The position numbers and the translations under genes were made by a program. From Sepiola atlantica (Eukaryota > Mollusca > Cephalopoda > Sepiida > Sepiolidae), in assembly GCA_963556195.1 (NCBI GenBank), contig OY744517.1:84545214-84609213 (forward strand): a stretch of DNA of 64,000 nt, read 5' to 3'. A model generated the notes under the pieces. That model was not told the DNA's origin. It saw only the letters and a program-made list of their open reading frames with translations, and did not search any database. Shown one piece after another: positions 21,665-32,135 of the stretch (position 1 is the first letter of the stretch; each line of letters starts with the position of its first letter).

Positions 21665-22034
21665 TAAATCGCCTGACTCGTTGTACCTAGTTACATTGTA
21701 CGCGACTGCTCCCACCCCCGATGGGGCTCTGGGAACAGGGACGTATCCGCGTTCTCCACTTGCTTCACTTGTCAGCCAGAAATAGGACAAGATCCCACCC
21801 CCCAGGCCGAAAGTTACGTTGTTTTTATAACTTCTGCCTTTAGCCCCCCCCCCATAGGCACCACTCAAACGCGTCCATCTGGGCACCCCTTCACTATCTA
21901 ACACATGTGCATCTTGTTCCTTTCTCATAGCTCTAAACTTGAGCTGCTCTCACAATCAATGTAACTTAATGTCATATTCAGAACAACTAGACAATGAATG
22001 ATAAAAGTAAAAGCCATACTAATTTTGGTGCGAG
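21440..22034. other. GC-richer segment with GA/CAGA microsatellite
   Basis: (GA)n then (CAGA)n at 21612-21665. The flanks are the GC-richest DNA of the window and hold a 157-codon reverse-strand frame (21455-21928). It has no recognisable domain and includes low-complexity serine/leucine runs from the microsatellite. It is more likely a remnant of an unidentified element than a gene. Confidence 0.4.
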
Positions 22035-22740
22035 ATGTAATTGTAAGGTTACCATATTGCAGCATCGTCCTGTCAGCGGGGCCGCAAATTCATTGACTGC
22101 AACCCCATGCAGAGGTCTATATCTCCTCCCACCCCCGAAAACAGGGCCACCTGTTGGCCGTTGGTGGAGCCCCGTTATACCAAAGGACGGGATCATGGTG
22201 GCTAGGCATTCATCGACTTCGGACCTTACTTTGGCTAGACAGGAGGCTGGAGAGGCCTGATCCAATCAATCGGCTGGTCACGTCATGCCCTAGTATCTAT
22301 AAGTTCATCCCCAACAGTATTACTCCATCTGATTCTTTAAAAATTCAAAACCTTATTTCTCCTTTTTTATTTTTATTTTTCTCCCCAAATAGATACTAGA
22401 AGGCAGTGGCTGAGGGTCAATCATATTGCAATGTTTTCTGAGAGCAATGTATCCTAGTTATCTCAGAGCAATGCATTCTAGGAATATAAATAATTATCTT
22501 ACCTATAGAATTATGGTCCATTTCCATGCTTGGTGTGGGTATTCTCAAAGAGTGATGTTTTCAACAATGTATTCGAAGAGCAATGTATTCTGAGAGCAAT
22601 ATATTTTAGGAATATAAATAATTATTCTACCTATAGAATTATATTTGAGAACTTTATTCGGCATTAAATAACCCACAGATGGTTGATATGCCGCAAAACA
22701 AACCAAACCAAACCAAACCATATTGCAAGCAATGCCAACA
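22035..22740 (+). mobile_element. Dispersed element (family Q), copy 1
   Basis: It matches 57735-58690 in reverse complement along its length. Shared blocks are GGTTGATATGCCGCAAAAC-type ends, AATATAAATAATTAT..CCTATAGAATTATA, the AGAGCAATGTATTC reiterations, CTAGTATCTAT, CAATCGGCTGGTCA, and GGCCACCTGTTGGCCG. The 3' end is an AACCA-rich run at about 22700. No conserved frame: the forward and reverse 80-92 codon frames here are not open in the other copy. Confidence 0.8.
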
Positions 22741-23266
22741 TATCAATTATACCAATGTTACAACTGTTTTGTAAAGCATTTAAAGATATCCGGAAAGTTC
22801 TGAGCGATTATGTCTTGTTTTACGCTATTGTAATTATTTGCTACCCTTTTAAGAATAGAATATTTCACATTTCTAAATAAATTGATTAGATTCTGAAGTT
22901 AAGATATAAGTTGATACATGCTATTTTCTTCTTTGTTGCTACGCTAAAAAAAATTATAAGCAAAAGTTTAAAAAGCAATATCAGTCTGGCTAGACAAAAC
23001 TTTTTGCCAGTCCAACTTGTCCTAACTTTCTTGATGACAGATTTAAAAAAGAAACCCAAGAAAGGTGAAAAAAATAAAAGGTAGGATTTAGACCCGGAAG
23101 TTATTATGTAGCAGACGAGAAAGACGAAAATAATGTACTGCTCGAGATAAACGTCTTTTATCAAATATTTTTTTTAATGTAAAGGAAATATACGATTTCT
23201 CTTCGAAAAGCTTTTAAAAGAAATGAAGATGGTTTAAGTTAAAAGATGTGATTTATTTCATAATAA
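22741..23266. other. AT-rich spacer, no gene seen
   Basis: Frames of 65-92 codons are AT-composition artefacts. Confidence 0.45.
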
Positions 23267-23292
23267 CTAGATGTACATATCCGGCGTTTTCA
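23267..23292 (-). mobile_element. Helitron-like 3' terminus, reverse strand
   Basis: The reverse complement reads CGCCGGATATGTACATCTAG followed by T, giving a CTAG end (23267-23270). The subterminal hairpin is weak (TCCCTGAAAACGCCGG). Possible rather than firm. Confidence 0.35.
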
Positions 23293-23737
23293 GGGAGTTT
23301 TTTTACTTTCGTTTTTGTGGCGCTTTAAAGATTTTTATTAAATATAATTTTGAGAGTTAAGTTTAATAATTACGTTATCGTTTGGCCCTAAAATTATTAA
23401 TTGAACACAATTGTTGTAAAATAATGTTAATATTGTTTAACATGAGGATTTACCAATAATTTTTGAACCAGAAATGATTTCTCTTCGATAGTATTTAAAC
23501 TGCCTTTCACATTTTGAAGAGTCACAACGTAATGAATTATTTTCAACAATTAGTAAAAAGATAAGAAACTCTAACTTATTAAATAGTTTTTAAAAAATTT
23601 CGTTTTATTTTACGAGATTGGATTTTTTTCAATTTCAATAAGTATTCAATTAATAGTAAGTACAAAAAAAACATAACTCAATGTGTAATTATAGGAGGTA
23701 ATTCTTTCATGAAGAAATGTAAGAAATACTTTGCGTC
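23293..23737. other. AT-rich spacer, no gene seen
   Basis: Nothing beyond short A and T runs. Confidence 0.4.
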
Positions 23738-23800
23738 CTCCAACAGGAATCGAACCCATATTAGCTGCCTTAGCAGTTTTTCCACCACACTTGTTTTATT
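23738..23800 (-). mobile_element. tRNA-like segment, reverse strand
   Basis: The reverse complement contains GTGTGGTGGAAAAACTGC and, about 30 nt on, GGGTTCGATTCC, a consensus-grade B box. The 3' part resembles a T-arm, but the 5' half does not fold into a full cloverleaf. Probably a SINE head or tRNA pseudogene. Confidence 0.45.
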
Positions 23801-24415
23801 AATACAGAAATTATGAAAAGAATTGAATCTAAAAATATTCAACTTTTTTTCGGTGAGCTTTTGTTCTAAATTGCCTGTCAAAAAAACTTTATTCTTCAGA
23901 AAACAAAACCTTTTATTTATATTTTTAAATATATATAAAATTATTTTTTTTGTAGAATTGTGATAAAAAAAAAATATTGACGTTCTTTGAATTAAAGACA
24001 AGGGCAGGCTTAAGTTGTTCCATCGAATTATGGCGATTGAGAGGTACTTGTAGAGCTAAGTCAATTCACGCTGGTCCCCAGTGTGGCACAGCATTAATGG
24101 ATCAAGGCAGTTGAAGAAGTCCTGTGTAGGAGGAGGAGGCATCACTTCACTCGTTTCCACAGCAATTAGTTGGAATACGAATCTGTTGAGAAGCATGGCA
24201 TATTTTGACCGTTTGCAGTGCTCCCGGTTTGTTACCGATTCTAATTGACAATTTAAAGACTTTTAACCCATCCCCAAACCATAGCCCCAATAATAAGTAG
24301 AAACAAAGAAACTGTCATTCCAGTCAGTTGTTTAGTTTGAATTATGCCCCTTGGTTGAATCTTTGGCAACCTGATCCCCCCCCCCCTCTTGAACCATTAT
24401 TATTATTTCTACTAT
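23801..24415. other. Spacer, no gene seen
   Basis: A block at about 24000-24250 is less AT-rich than its flanks but yields no domain. A C-run is present at about 24377. Confidence 0.4.
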
Positions 24416-24495
24416 CTACACACCGAAGTTAAGCAATATGAAGCCTGGTCAGTACCAGATGGATGGCTATTTGGGAATGCTCGGTGCTGTATGTC
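24416..24495 (+). ncRNA. 5S rRNA-derived sequence (pseudogene or 5S-derived SINE)
   Basis: ACACCGAAGTTAAGCA at about 24420 is the conserved 5S internal A-box region. It is followed in the right order and spacing by GCCTGGTCAGTACC, GGATGGCTATTTGGGAATGC and CGGTGCTGTATG, which correspond to the C-box region and 3' strand of metazoan 5S rRNA. The first ~40 nt of 5S are replaced by unrelated TTATTATT sequence. The 3' flank carries a perfect hairpin (CTTCCTCC, loop TTC, GGAGGAAG at about 24561-24579). It could be a 5S pseudogene or the head of a 5S-derived SINE; one copy cannot decide. Confidence 0.7.
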
Positions 24496-24721
24496 ATCTT
24501 CCCATGACCGGGATATACATGTGGCTGGAAACTGCTTGTGAATTTGATATTCCCTGTAAACTTCCTCCTTCGGAGGAAGCTTGCATAGCCGCCCAGGACT
24601 AATACCACACAAGGTATTACCGGTTTGATTTATCTTGGACTCCTCATGGAAAACGGCCAGTCAATAACTTTAGTTTGTATCGTTAACATGAAGGTTGTTG
24701 AATGTTATATTATCCTATTTA

Positions 24722-27141
24722 TCTGGTATACTGATCCTTCCTCTCAATAAACGCCAGCAATCTGGTATACTGATCCTTCTTCTCAATAAAAGCCAGCAAT
24801 CTTTTATACTGATCCTTGTTCTCAATAAAAGCCAGCAATCTTTTATACTGATCCTTCTTCTCAATAAAAGCCAACAATCTTTTATACTGATCCTTGTTCT
24901 CAATAAAAGCCAGCAATCTTTTATACTGATCCTTCTTCTCAATAAAAGCCAACAATTTGGTATACTGATCCTTCTTCTCAATAAAAGCCAGCAATCTGGT
25001 ATACTGATCCTTCCTCTCAATAAAAGCCAGCAATCTGGTATACTGATCCTTCTTCTCAATAAAAGCCAACAATCTGGTATACTGATCCTTCTTCTCAATA
25101 AAAGCCAGCAATCTGGTATACTGATCCTTCTTCTCAATAAAAGCCAGCAATCTGGTATACTGATCCTTCTTCTCAATAAAAGCCAACAATCTGGTATACT
25201 GATCCTTCTTCTCAATAAAAGCCAGCAATCTGGTATACTGATCCTTCTTCTCAATAAAAGCCAGAAATCTGGTATACTGATCCTTCTTCTCAATAAAAGC
25301 CAGCAATCTGGTATACTGATCCTTCTTCTCAATAAAAGCCAGCAATCTGGTATACTGATCCTTCTTCTCAATAAAAGCCAGAAATCTGGTATACTGATCC
25401 TTCTTCTCAATAAAAGCCAGCAATCTGGTATACTGATCCTTCTTCTCAATAAAAGCCAGAAATCTGGTATACTGATCCTTCTTCTCAATAAAAGCCAGCA
25501 ATCTGGTATACTGATCCTTCTTCTCAATAAAAGCAAGCAATCTGGTATACTGATCCTTCTTCTCAATAAAAGCCAACAATCTGGTATACTGATCCTTCTT
25601 CTCAATAAAAGCCAGCAATCTTTTATACTGATCCTTCTTCTCAATAAAAGCCAGAAATCTGGTATACTGATCCTTCTTCTCAATAAAAGCCAGCAATCTG
25701 GTATACTGATCCTTTTTCTCAATAAAAGCCAGCAATCTTTTATACTGATCCTTGTTATCAATAAAAGCCAGCAATCTTTTATACTGATCCTTCTTCTCAA
25801 TAAAAGCCAACAATTTGGTATACTGATCCTTCTTCTCAATAAAAGCCAGCAATCTTTTATACTGATCCTTCTTCTCAATAAAAGCCAACAATTTGGTATA
25901 CTGATCCTTCTTCTCAATAAAAGCCAGCAATCTTTTATACTGATCCTTCTTCTCAATAAAAGCCAACAATTTGGTATACTGATCCTTCTTCTCAATAAAA
26001 ACCAGCAATCTGGTATACTGATCCTTCTTCTCAATAAAAGCCAACAATTTGGTATACTGATTCTTCTTCTCAATAAAAGCCTGCAATCTGGTATACTGAT
26101 CCTTCTTCTCAATAAAAGCCAGCAATCTGGTATACTGATCCTTCTTCTCAATAAAAGCCAGCAATCTGGTATACTGATCCTTCTTCTCAATAAAAGCCAA
26201 CAATCTGGTATACTGATCCTTGTTCTCAATAAAAGCCAACAATCTGGTATACTGATCCTTCTTCTCAATAAAAGCCAGAAATCTGGTATACTGATCCTTC
26301 TTCTCAATAAAAGCCAGTAATCTGGTATACTGATCCTTCTTCTCAATAAAAGCCAGTTATCTGGTATACTGATCCTTCTTCTCAATAAAAGCCAGCAATC
26401 TGGTATACTGATCCTTTTTCTCAATAAAAGCCAGCAATCTTTTATACTGATCCTTGTTCTCAATAAAAGCCAGCAATCTTTTATACTGATCCTTCTTCCC
26501 AATAAAAGCCAACAATTTGGTATACTGATCCTTCTTCTCAATAAAAGCCAGCAATCTTTTATACTGATCCTTCTTCTCAATAAAAGCCAACAATCTGGTA
26601 AACTGATCCTTCTTCTCAATAAAAGCCAGCAATCTTTTATACTGATCCTTTTTCTCAATAAAAGCCAGCAATCTTTTATACTGATCCTTGTTCTCAATAA
26701 AAGCCAGCAATCTTTTATACTGATCCTTCTTCTCAATAAAAGCCAACAATTTGGTATACTGATCCTTCTTCTCAATAAAAGCCAGCAATCTTTTATACTG
26801 ATCCTTCTTCTCAATAAAAGCCAACAATCTGGTAAACTGATCCTTCTTCTCAATAAAAGCCAGCAATCTTTTATACTGATCCTTTTTCTCAATAAAAGCC
26901 AGCAATCTTTTATACTGATCCTTTTTCTCAATAAAAGCCAGCAATCTTTTATACTGATCCTTCTTCTCAATAAAAGCCAACAATTTGGTATACTGATCCT
27001 TCTTCTCAATAAAAGCCAGCAATCTGGTATACTGATCCTTCTTCTCAATAGAAGCCAGCAATCTGGTATACTGATCCTTCTTCTCAATAAAAGCCAGCAA
27101 TCTGGTATACTGATCCTTTTTCTCAATAAAAACCAGCAATC
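24722..27141. repeat. 39-bp satellite array, about 62 copies, with a 234-bp higher-order unit
   Basis: The repeating unit is CTGGTATACTGATCC + TTCTTCTCAATAAAAGCCAGCAAT (39 bp). Variants are CTTTTATAC or TTGGTATAC at the start, CTTGTT or CTTTTT in the middle, and GCCAACAAT or GCCAGAAAT at the end. Because 39 is a multiple of three and several frames lack stops, very long frames open on both strands (541 codons forward, 803 and 507 reverse), with 13-residue periods such as RRRISIPDCWLLL. They have no usual start context, no unique domain and equal openness in competing frames, so they are not called as genes. A rare CTGGTAAAC variant at 26595 and 26829 marks a 234-bp (six-unit) higher-order repeat. 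Confidence 0.95.
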
Positions 27142-27599
27142 AATTATCCAATTATTTTGTTAATTCTTTTTACTTCAGCGGGGTCAGTTTCTGACAATGT
27201 GGTTTGAATTTCTTCTCATAGGTCTACTTTGCTGTCATATTATTTGACACCTTTATATAATTTCATCTTCACAATTGATCATAGATGTTGTATTGAATTC
27301 AGGGATTTGATCGTCACTCTTTCCTGATCTTCTTCCCCTGTAACCTTTTACACTAAAACAAAATGTACAGGAAACCTTAGATCGATGAGAATGATCAGTA
27401 ATACATAAATAGACATTTTACTCTGGAACTGTATGGCTTACACTTGTACTATTTAAAGAATGAAAGAGTGAGAGGGAGATAGCCCACTGAGTTTTAGGGT
27501 TTAATTTTTACTTTCAGAAACGGAAGTAAAGTCACGAACTGAAGTCAATCAATATGTATAAAAATCAAGAAAAAAAGGGAGATTAGTTAAGAACAGAAC
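27142..27599. other. Spacer after satellite, no gene seen
   Basis: No supported frame or element boundary. Confidence 0.45.
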
Positions 27600-27759
27600 T
27601 AAAGATGTTCAGCTCCCAGCATTATCTCTTTCGTTAAATCTAATTGATCCGGTGATAAATATTAGTTGCCCAGAAGGAACATTTAATGAAATTGCAATAG
27701 CATTGTTCACTTTGATTACTTCATCTAGTTTGAATAATCAAATAATGGTTACACTAAAG
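27600..27759 (-). pseudogene. Flank of interrupted transposase remnant (uncertain)
   Basis: This is the sequence that was continuous with 28371-28740 before the hAT MITE inserted at 27760-28362. It may be the downstream part of the same decayed transposase on the reverse strand. Its translation shows no certain motif. Confidence 0.3.
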
Positions 27760-28362
27760 CAGAGGCGAGCAACCTCCGGCCAGCGGGCCACATCCGGCCC
27801 ACTAAGGCTATGCGTCCGGCCCGCCACCCTGCTATGCTTTATTATTGCAATCCGGCCCGCGGACCTCTCAGTAAAACTCATATCATTTTATGACATAGAC
27901 GTAAAAGTAGGTTTCAATTAAGATGTACAGTGGAATGAAAATGTATAAATATCAGCGAGCGATGATGCATGCATATTTCATTTTTCTTTCACTATTAATT
28001 TCAAATCCTTGGCCTGAGATAAAAATAGAAAGAGAAAGGCAAAGAGGAAACGAGAGACGAGGAAAGGGCATGAAACATAGAATCTATGTGAGGTGTGTCA
28101 AAACGAATGCTGGATCAACTTGCTACTTCCCCTGTCATTATTTTTTATGATTACAAAATGGCTCTTCGTCGGCGCCTTTTATAACATCACATACAGAAGT
28201 CTCTTGAGAAAAAATATCAGATTTGTGTTCAATGCAATTTTTGTACAATTTATTCATGTAAACAAAATATAGTAATTCTAAGATTTCGTTTTTCACTCCG
28301 GCCTGCTATCTCCTTCCAAAAGTCTCATCTGGCCCTCACACTGAAAAGGTTGCCCACCCCTG
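27760..28362. mobile_element. hAT-type MITE, 603 bp, perfect 8-bp target duplication
   Basis: Left end CAGAGGCGAGCAACCTCCGG, right end GGTTGCCCACCCCTG, so the ends are inverted repeats of the CAGNGGTGGGCAACC class common in animal hAT elements. The 8-mer CACTAAAG occurs immediately on both sides (27752-27759 and 28363-28370). The interior keeps GGCCCGC-rich blocks near both ends (GCGGGCCACATCCGGCCC; CTGGCCCTCAC). No transposase frame is present, so it is non-autonomous. The preserved target duplication suggests a comparatively young insertion. Confidence 0.92.
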
Positions 28363-28370
28363 CACTAAAG

Positions 28371-28740
28371 CGACAATTACAGCCTATATTATCATGAGAT
28401 AAAATCCATTCTTTTCCTTATCCATCAGGTGCATCAAGTGTCAGATAAGATTCGTCAATGAGAATTACTTTCGAAAAATCAGTTTTCATGCTTTAAACTG
28501 TTTGCTTTACAGAGAGAAGCTTGCCGAGGCGATTTCTTAACAGATCCCAATTTGCAAAGTCGTTTATAACTTTTATTTTTCTTGACTCCCTCAATTCCAA
28601 CCAGTTCAAATATTTGATCAGTGGTTGTTCTGCTATAACTTACTTTAGAAGAAAGTTCTAAAAGCCTTTTCATTTGCTTCTCAATCTTACATTATGTACA
28701 ACTTCAGCAGTTATCTTTATCTTCTAATGGCTTCACTGAA
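28371..28740 (-). pseudogene. DDE transposase remnant, Tc1/mariner-like (probable)
   Basis: Read on the reverse strand, a 64-codon open stretch (28673-28479) gives a helix-turn-helix-like N-terminal segment (LLELSSKVSYSRTTTDQIF) and a basic linker (KRLCKLGSVKKSPRQASL). After a frameshift near 28479 comes FSKVILIDESYLTLDAPDG, like the second-Asp region (DES) of Tc1/mariner-type DDE transposases. A stop follows DG, then GKEWILSHDN. The reading frame is then interrupted by the hAT MITE. Family assignment rests on motif shape only. Confidence 0.5.
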
Positions 28741-29439
28741 GCTCCTTGATATCTCAAAAACTGAACATTCCCTCATTCAATAATCTTTTTATTTTCTGTT
28801 TTCCAATATTTGTTAGATTATTTTAATTATCCTATATCCTAGATTTAATATCTGTTAAAAAAGAAATTATATTTATCAGTTATCAGAGGCTTTAAATTGA
28901 TATTATTTTAATCTTCATAATAACTTCAGAGAGACCATTTTCTTATTTTCCTGATGTCACACATAGTAGTTAGCTGTTAAAAATGGCTGAAAATTTAGTT
29001 ATCGGTTTTAGTGTGTAAAGTGTCTAGTTTAAATCTGACAATGGTTCAGAACTGTTTGAGTTATTAAAGTGTATGTGATCTGCATAATAACTTCTAAAAA
29101 CGTCTATGTATTAATCTAGAATCTTTGTAGCAAGTTTTTTTTTATTTGAATAAATTATGTATCTAACCTGTATATAAGCGAAGGTTTATGCAAATGAAAA
29201 AATATGTAATACTGACATTAGAAATAAACAACATAATATGACAATAGCATTTCAATAGTTAAGATAGACAAAGAAGAAAATACTTTACAGGGTTTAATCC
29301 TGACTTTTTATATTGCTAATACTATTTTTAATATGTATGAAATATATTTATTTAAATATAAATAAATAGTTAAGAAATTAAACTGCACATAATTTATACT
29401 GAATTAGCCAATTATTGGCGGGATGGAAATTGTTTATAT
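28741..29439. other. AT-rich spacer, no gene seen
   Basis: No frames with motifs, no tRNA-like boxes, no clear repeat. Confidence 0.45.
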
Positions 29440-30870
29440 TATTGTGTGCGAAGTATTCTATTTTGTATTATTTGGATTATTCAAACTACTATTCTCATCT
29501 TGGTGATTATTTTCACAACGTATCGATCGATGTAACCTCCGGCCTTCGTCAGGTGCATCTTTTCAAACTGGGGAATCTTTATCTACTGTTCTCATCTTGG
29601 ATGTTATTCCCACAACGTTTCGGCCGCTGTAACCTCCGGTCTTCTTCAGGCTACTGTTCTCATCTTGGATGTTATTCCCACAACGTTTCGGCTGCTGTAA
29701 CCTCCGGCCTTCTTCAGACTACTGTTCTAATCTTGGATGTTATTCCCACAACGTTTCGGCTGCTGTAACCTCCGGCCTTCTTCAGACTACTGTTCTAATC
29801 TTGGATGTTATTCCCACAACGTTTCGGCCGCTGTAACCTCCGGCCTTCTTCAGACTACTGTTCTAATCTTGGATGTTATTCTCACAACATTTCGGACTTC
29901 TTCGGGTGTATTTTTTTGAACTCGGAAATATTTCTGTCGAACTTGGGAATCTGGGCGGAATTTCGAACAGAACCCTTTATTTAATCCATGCGGGTAGCAT
30001 GTTCTCGTTCTGTCTGGAGCTGCTCAGGCAATTTTTAATAGCCAGCCTGGTTCTTCCACTGGGATGCTCGCCTTTTTTGTCTCCGGCCTTGTGTTACATA
30101 ATACTTTAGTGTGAAGTTTGCTAACACTATCTATTAATAGACTTCTAGGCATGGACATTTTTGCTTTGGCTGTGCAGCAGTCATGGTAACAACGTAGAAA
30201 CAGTTATGGGGAAATCGTAAACCACTTCAATAATTCGCAATTCTTTGTATCACCCGCACTGATTGAACCTTCAACCTTTAGATGACTATCACTTAGAACT
30301 GAATTTTACTTAGTACTATATCCATTTCGCTATGAGTCCTTGCGGACTTCTCTCAGTCATGGCTGACTCAAAGAGAGAATACTACCCCCGTGGATTATAC
30401 AGAATTTTAAGCTGAATTCTTTATTTAATCTACATTCAATTGTTCAAGTTCCATCAGTACTGACCGGGTAGAAATGTTAATTAATTATTATATCATGCTT
30501 AGTTATTATCGCCTGTAGTAAGGATCGAACCTTCCACCCCCAGAAGACTGTCACTTAGAACTCATTGTTAATCACACCTTTATCCTGTGCGCTACGTGTC
30601 CATGTTAATTAATACTTCTACTAGGTCATGGCTGATAGAACGAAAACAATCTACCACCATATATTAAATAAAGGGTTTAGTTCGAATTCCATATAGGTTC
30701 TCGAATTTGACAAAGATTTCCGAATTCAAAAAGATGTACCTAAAGAAGATCGGAGGTTAGATCAGCTGAAACGTTGTGAAAATAACAATCAAGATGAGAA
30801 CAGTAGTCCGAATAAAGCAAGTTATACAAATTATCAATCCTCATCTAAAAAAATCCCGAAACATAAGCAT
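29440..30870 (-). mobile_element. Large family R element with nested tandem expansion and insertion
   Basis: Left terminal repeat at about 29455-29505 (TTGTATTATTTGGATTATTC, CTATTCTCATCTTGG). The inverse at about 30790-30866 (AAGATGAGAACAGTAGTCCG ... ATACAAATTATCAATCCTCAT ... CCGAAACATAA). Inside are two tRNA-like stretches: 30260-30330, whose reverse complement has TAGCGAAATGGATATAG and GGTTGAAGGTTCAATC, and 30510-30600 with GGATCGAACC. Also inside are the 68-bp tandem block and an unrelated ~210-bp piece at about 30018-30230 that is absent from other copies. No protein is encoded; the 60-117 codon frames come from the tandem units. Confidence 0.7.
29500..29910. repeat. 68-bp tandem repeat, about six units
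   Basis: The unit CTACTGTTCT..CATCTTGGATG + TTATTCCCACAACGTTTCGG + CCGCTGTAACCTCCGGCCTTCTTCAG repeats with exact 68-bp spacing (TACTG at 29584 and 29652). It equals the terminal portion of family R, so the array arose by expanding an element end. Confidence 0.9.
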
Positions 30871-30942
30871 TCTAATGTTAGAACTTAGATAATCTTTTAT
30901 TCACTCACATTTAAATAATTATTATTTATTACATTTAAATAA

Positions 30943-30973
30943 TACCGGGCCGATGCCGGGTACACTTGCTTGT
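30943..30973 (+). mobile_element. Helitron-like 3' terminus (variant)
   Basis: Hairpin CCGGGCCGATGCCGG followed by GTACACTTGCTTG and T. The last four bases are CTTG rather than CTAG, so it is a mutated or divergent end. Confidence 0.45.
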
Positions 30974-31476
30974 TTAATATCTAAAGTAATATTCAAGGAT
31001 TTAAGCTAGAAAACAAGCTTTAAGATTATATCATATTTAAAAAAAATAAATAACAAATAATCTTCATTGATTAGTTTTCGACTTGTTCCGGGCCTTATAT
31101 CAGTGACTGAAAGATTAATGAACGATTAAATATTAAGATTAAGAACAAATTATGTTTTATATAGCAAAATATTACATTCATATTATAGTTGTTAGGAGTT
31201 TTAGCGAAGTTACATAGTAGTAATGAGAGTCTTGAATGTGAAAAAGGTAGAGAACGACTATGCACTCTTCAAAGTGTCAGAGAAATGTCTAAAGTATTTG
31301 AAGTCGTGTTTTCATGGTGCCTGACCATCTGAAGCAAATTGGTAAGGTGAAAAAGATTTATAAATGGTTCCGTATGAGCTCAAAAACCGATTGCAGACTG
31401 ACAACCATTAATAGAGGTTATCCTCAAGATAGTGTCTATTGTTTACATATTGTTAGCAGCAGGTTAATGAGTATGC
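30974..31476. other. Spacer, no gene seen
   Basis: No supported feature. TGCAGTGAAG at about 31471 leads into the GAA tract. Confidence 0.4.
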
Positions 31477-32135
31477 AGTGAAGAAGAAGAAGAAGAAGAA
31501 GAAGAAGAAGAAGATGCAGAAGAAGAAGAAAAAAGAAGAAGAAGAAGAAGAAGGAAAAGAAGAAAGAGAAGAAGGAGAAGAAGGAGAAAAAGGGGAAGGA
31601 GAAGGAGAAGAAGAAGAAGAAGAAGAAGAAGAAGAAGAAGAAGAAGGAGGAGAAGAAGAAGGAGGAGGAGAAGAAGAAGAAGACGCAGCAGAAGATGCAG
31701 AAGAAGAAGGAGAAGAAGATGCAGAAGAAGAAGAAAAAAAGAAGAGGAAGAAGAAGGAAAAGAAGAAGAAGGAGAAGAAGGAGAGGAAGAAGAAGGAGAA
31801 GGAGAAGAAGAAGAAGAAGAAGAAGAAGAAGGAGGAGAAGGAGAAGAAGAAGAAGAAGAAGAAGAAGACGCAGCAGAAGAAGATGCAGAAGAAGAAGGAG
31901 AAGAAGAAGAAGAAGGAGAAGAAGAAGGAGAGGAAGAAGAAGAAGGAGAAGAAGAAGAAGAAGAAGAAGAAGAAGGAGAAGAAGAAGGAGAGGAAGAAGA
32001 AGAAGGAGAAGAAGAAGAAGAAGAAGACGCAGCAGAAGAAGATGCAGAAGAAGAAGGAGAAGAAGAAGAAGAAGAAGGAGGAGAAGAAGAAGGAGAGGAA
32101 GAAGAAGAAGGAGAAGAAGAAGAAGAAGAAGAGCG
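31477..32135. repeat. 660-bp (GAA)n-type purine tract
   Basis: The forward strand is almost pure purine for 660 bp, made of GAA, GGA and AAA triplets. A recurring block GACGCAGCAGAAGA(AGA)TGCAG occurs at about 31682, 31867 and 32027, so it was built by duplicating larger segments. It opens a 228-codon Lys/Glu frame and an Arg-rich frame, both artefacts of triplet repetition. Long GAA mirror tracts are known to form triplex DNA. Confidence 0.95.

Noticed and set aside
21455..21928. 157-codon reverse-strand frame in GC-richer DNA
   Set aside because: No domain; part of it is the (GA)/(CAGA) microsatellite translated as Ser/Leu/Val runs. Kept only as an unexplained segment.
24695..27139. Very long open frames (541, 803, 507 and 260 codons) in the 39-bp array
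   Set aside because: They arise because a stop-poor unit of 39 bp is repeated. Several frames on both strands are equally open and none has a unique domain.
29415..29919. 117- and 60-codon frames with repeated peptides
   Set aside because: They are the 68-bp tandem units of a transposon end read through.
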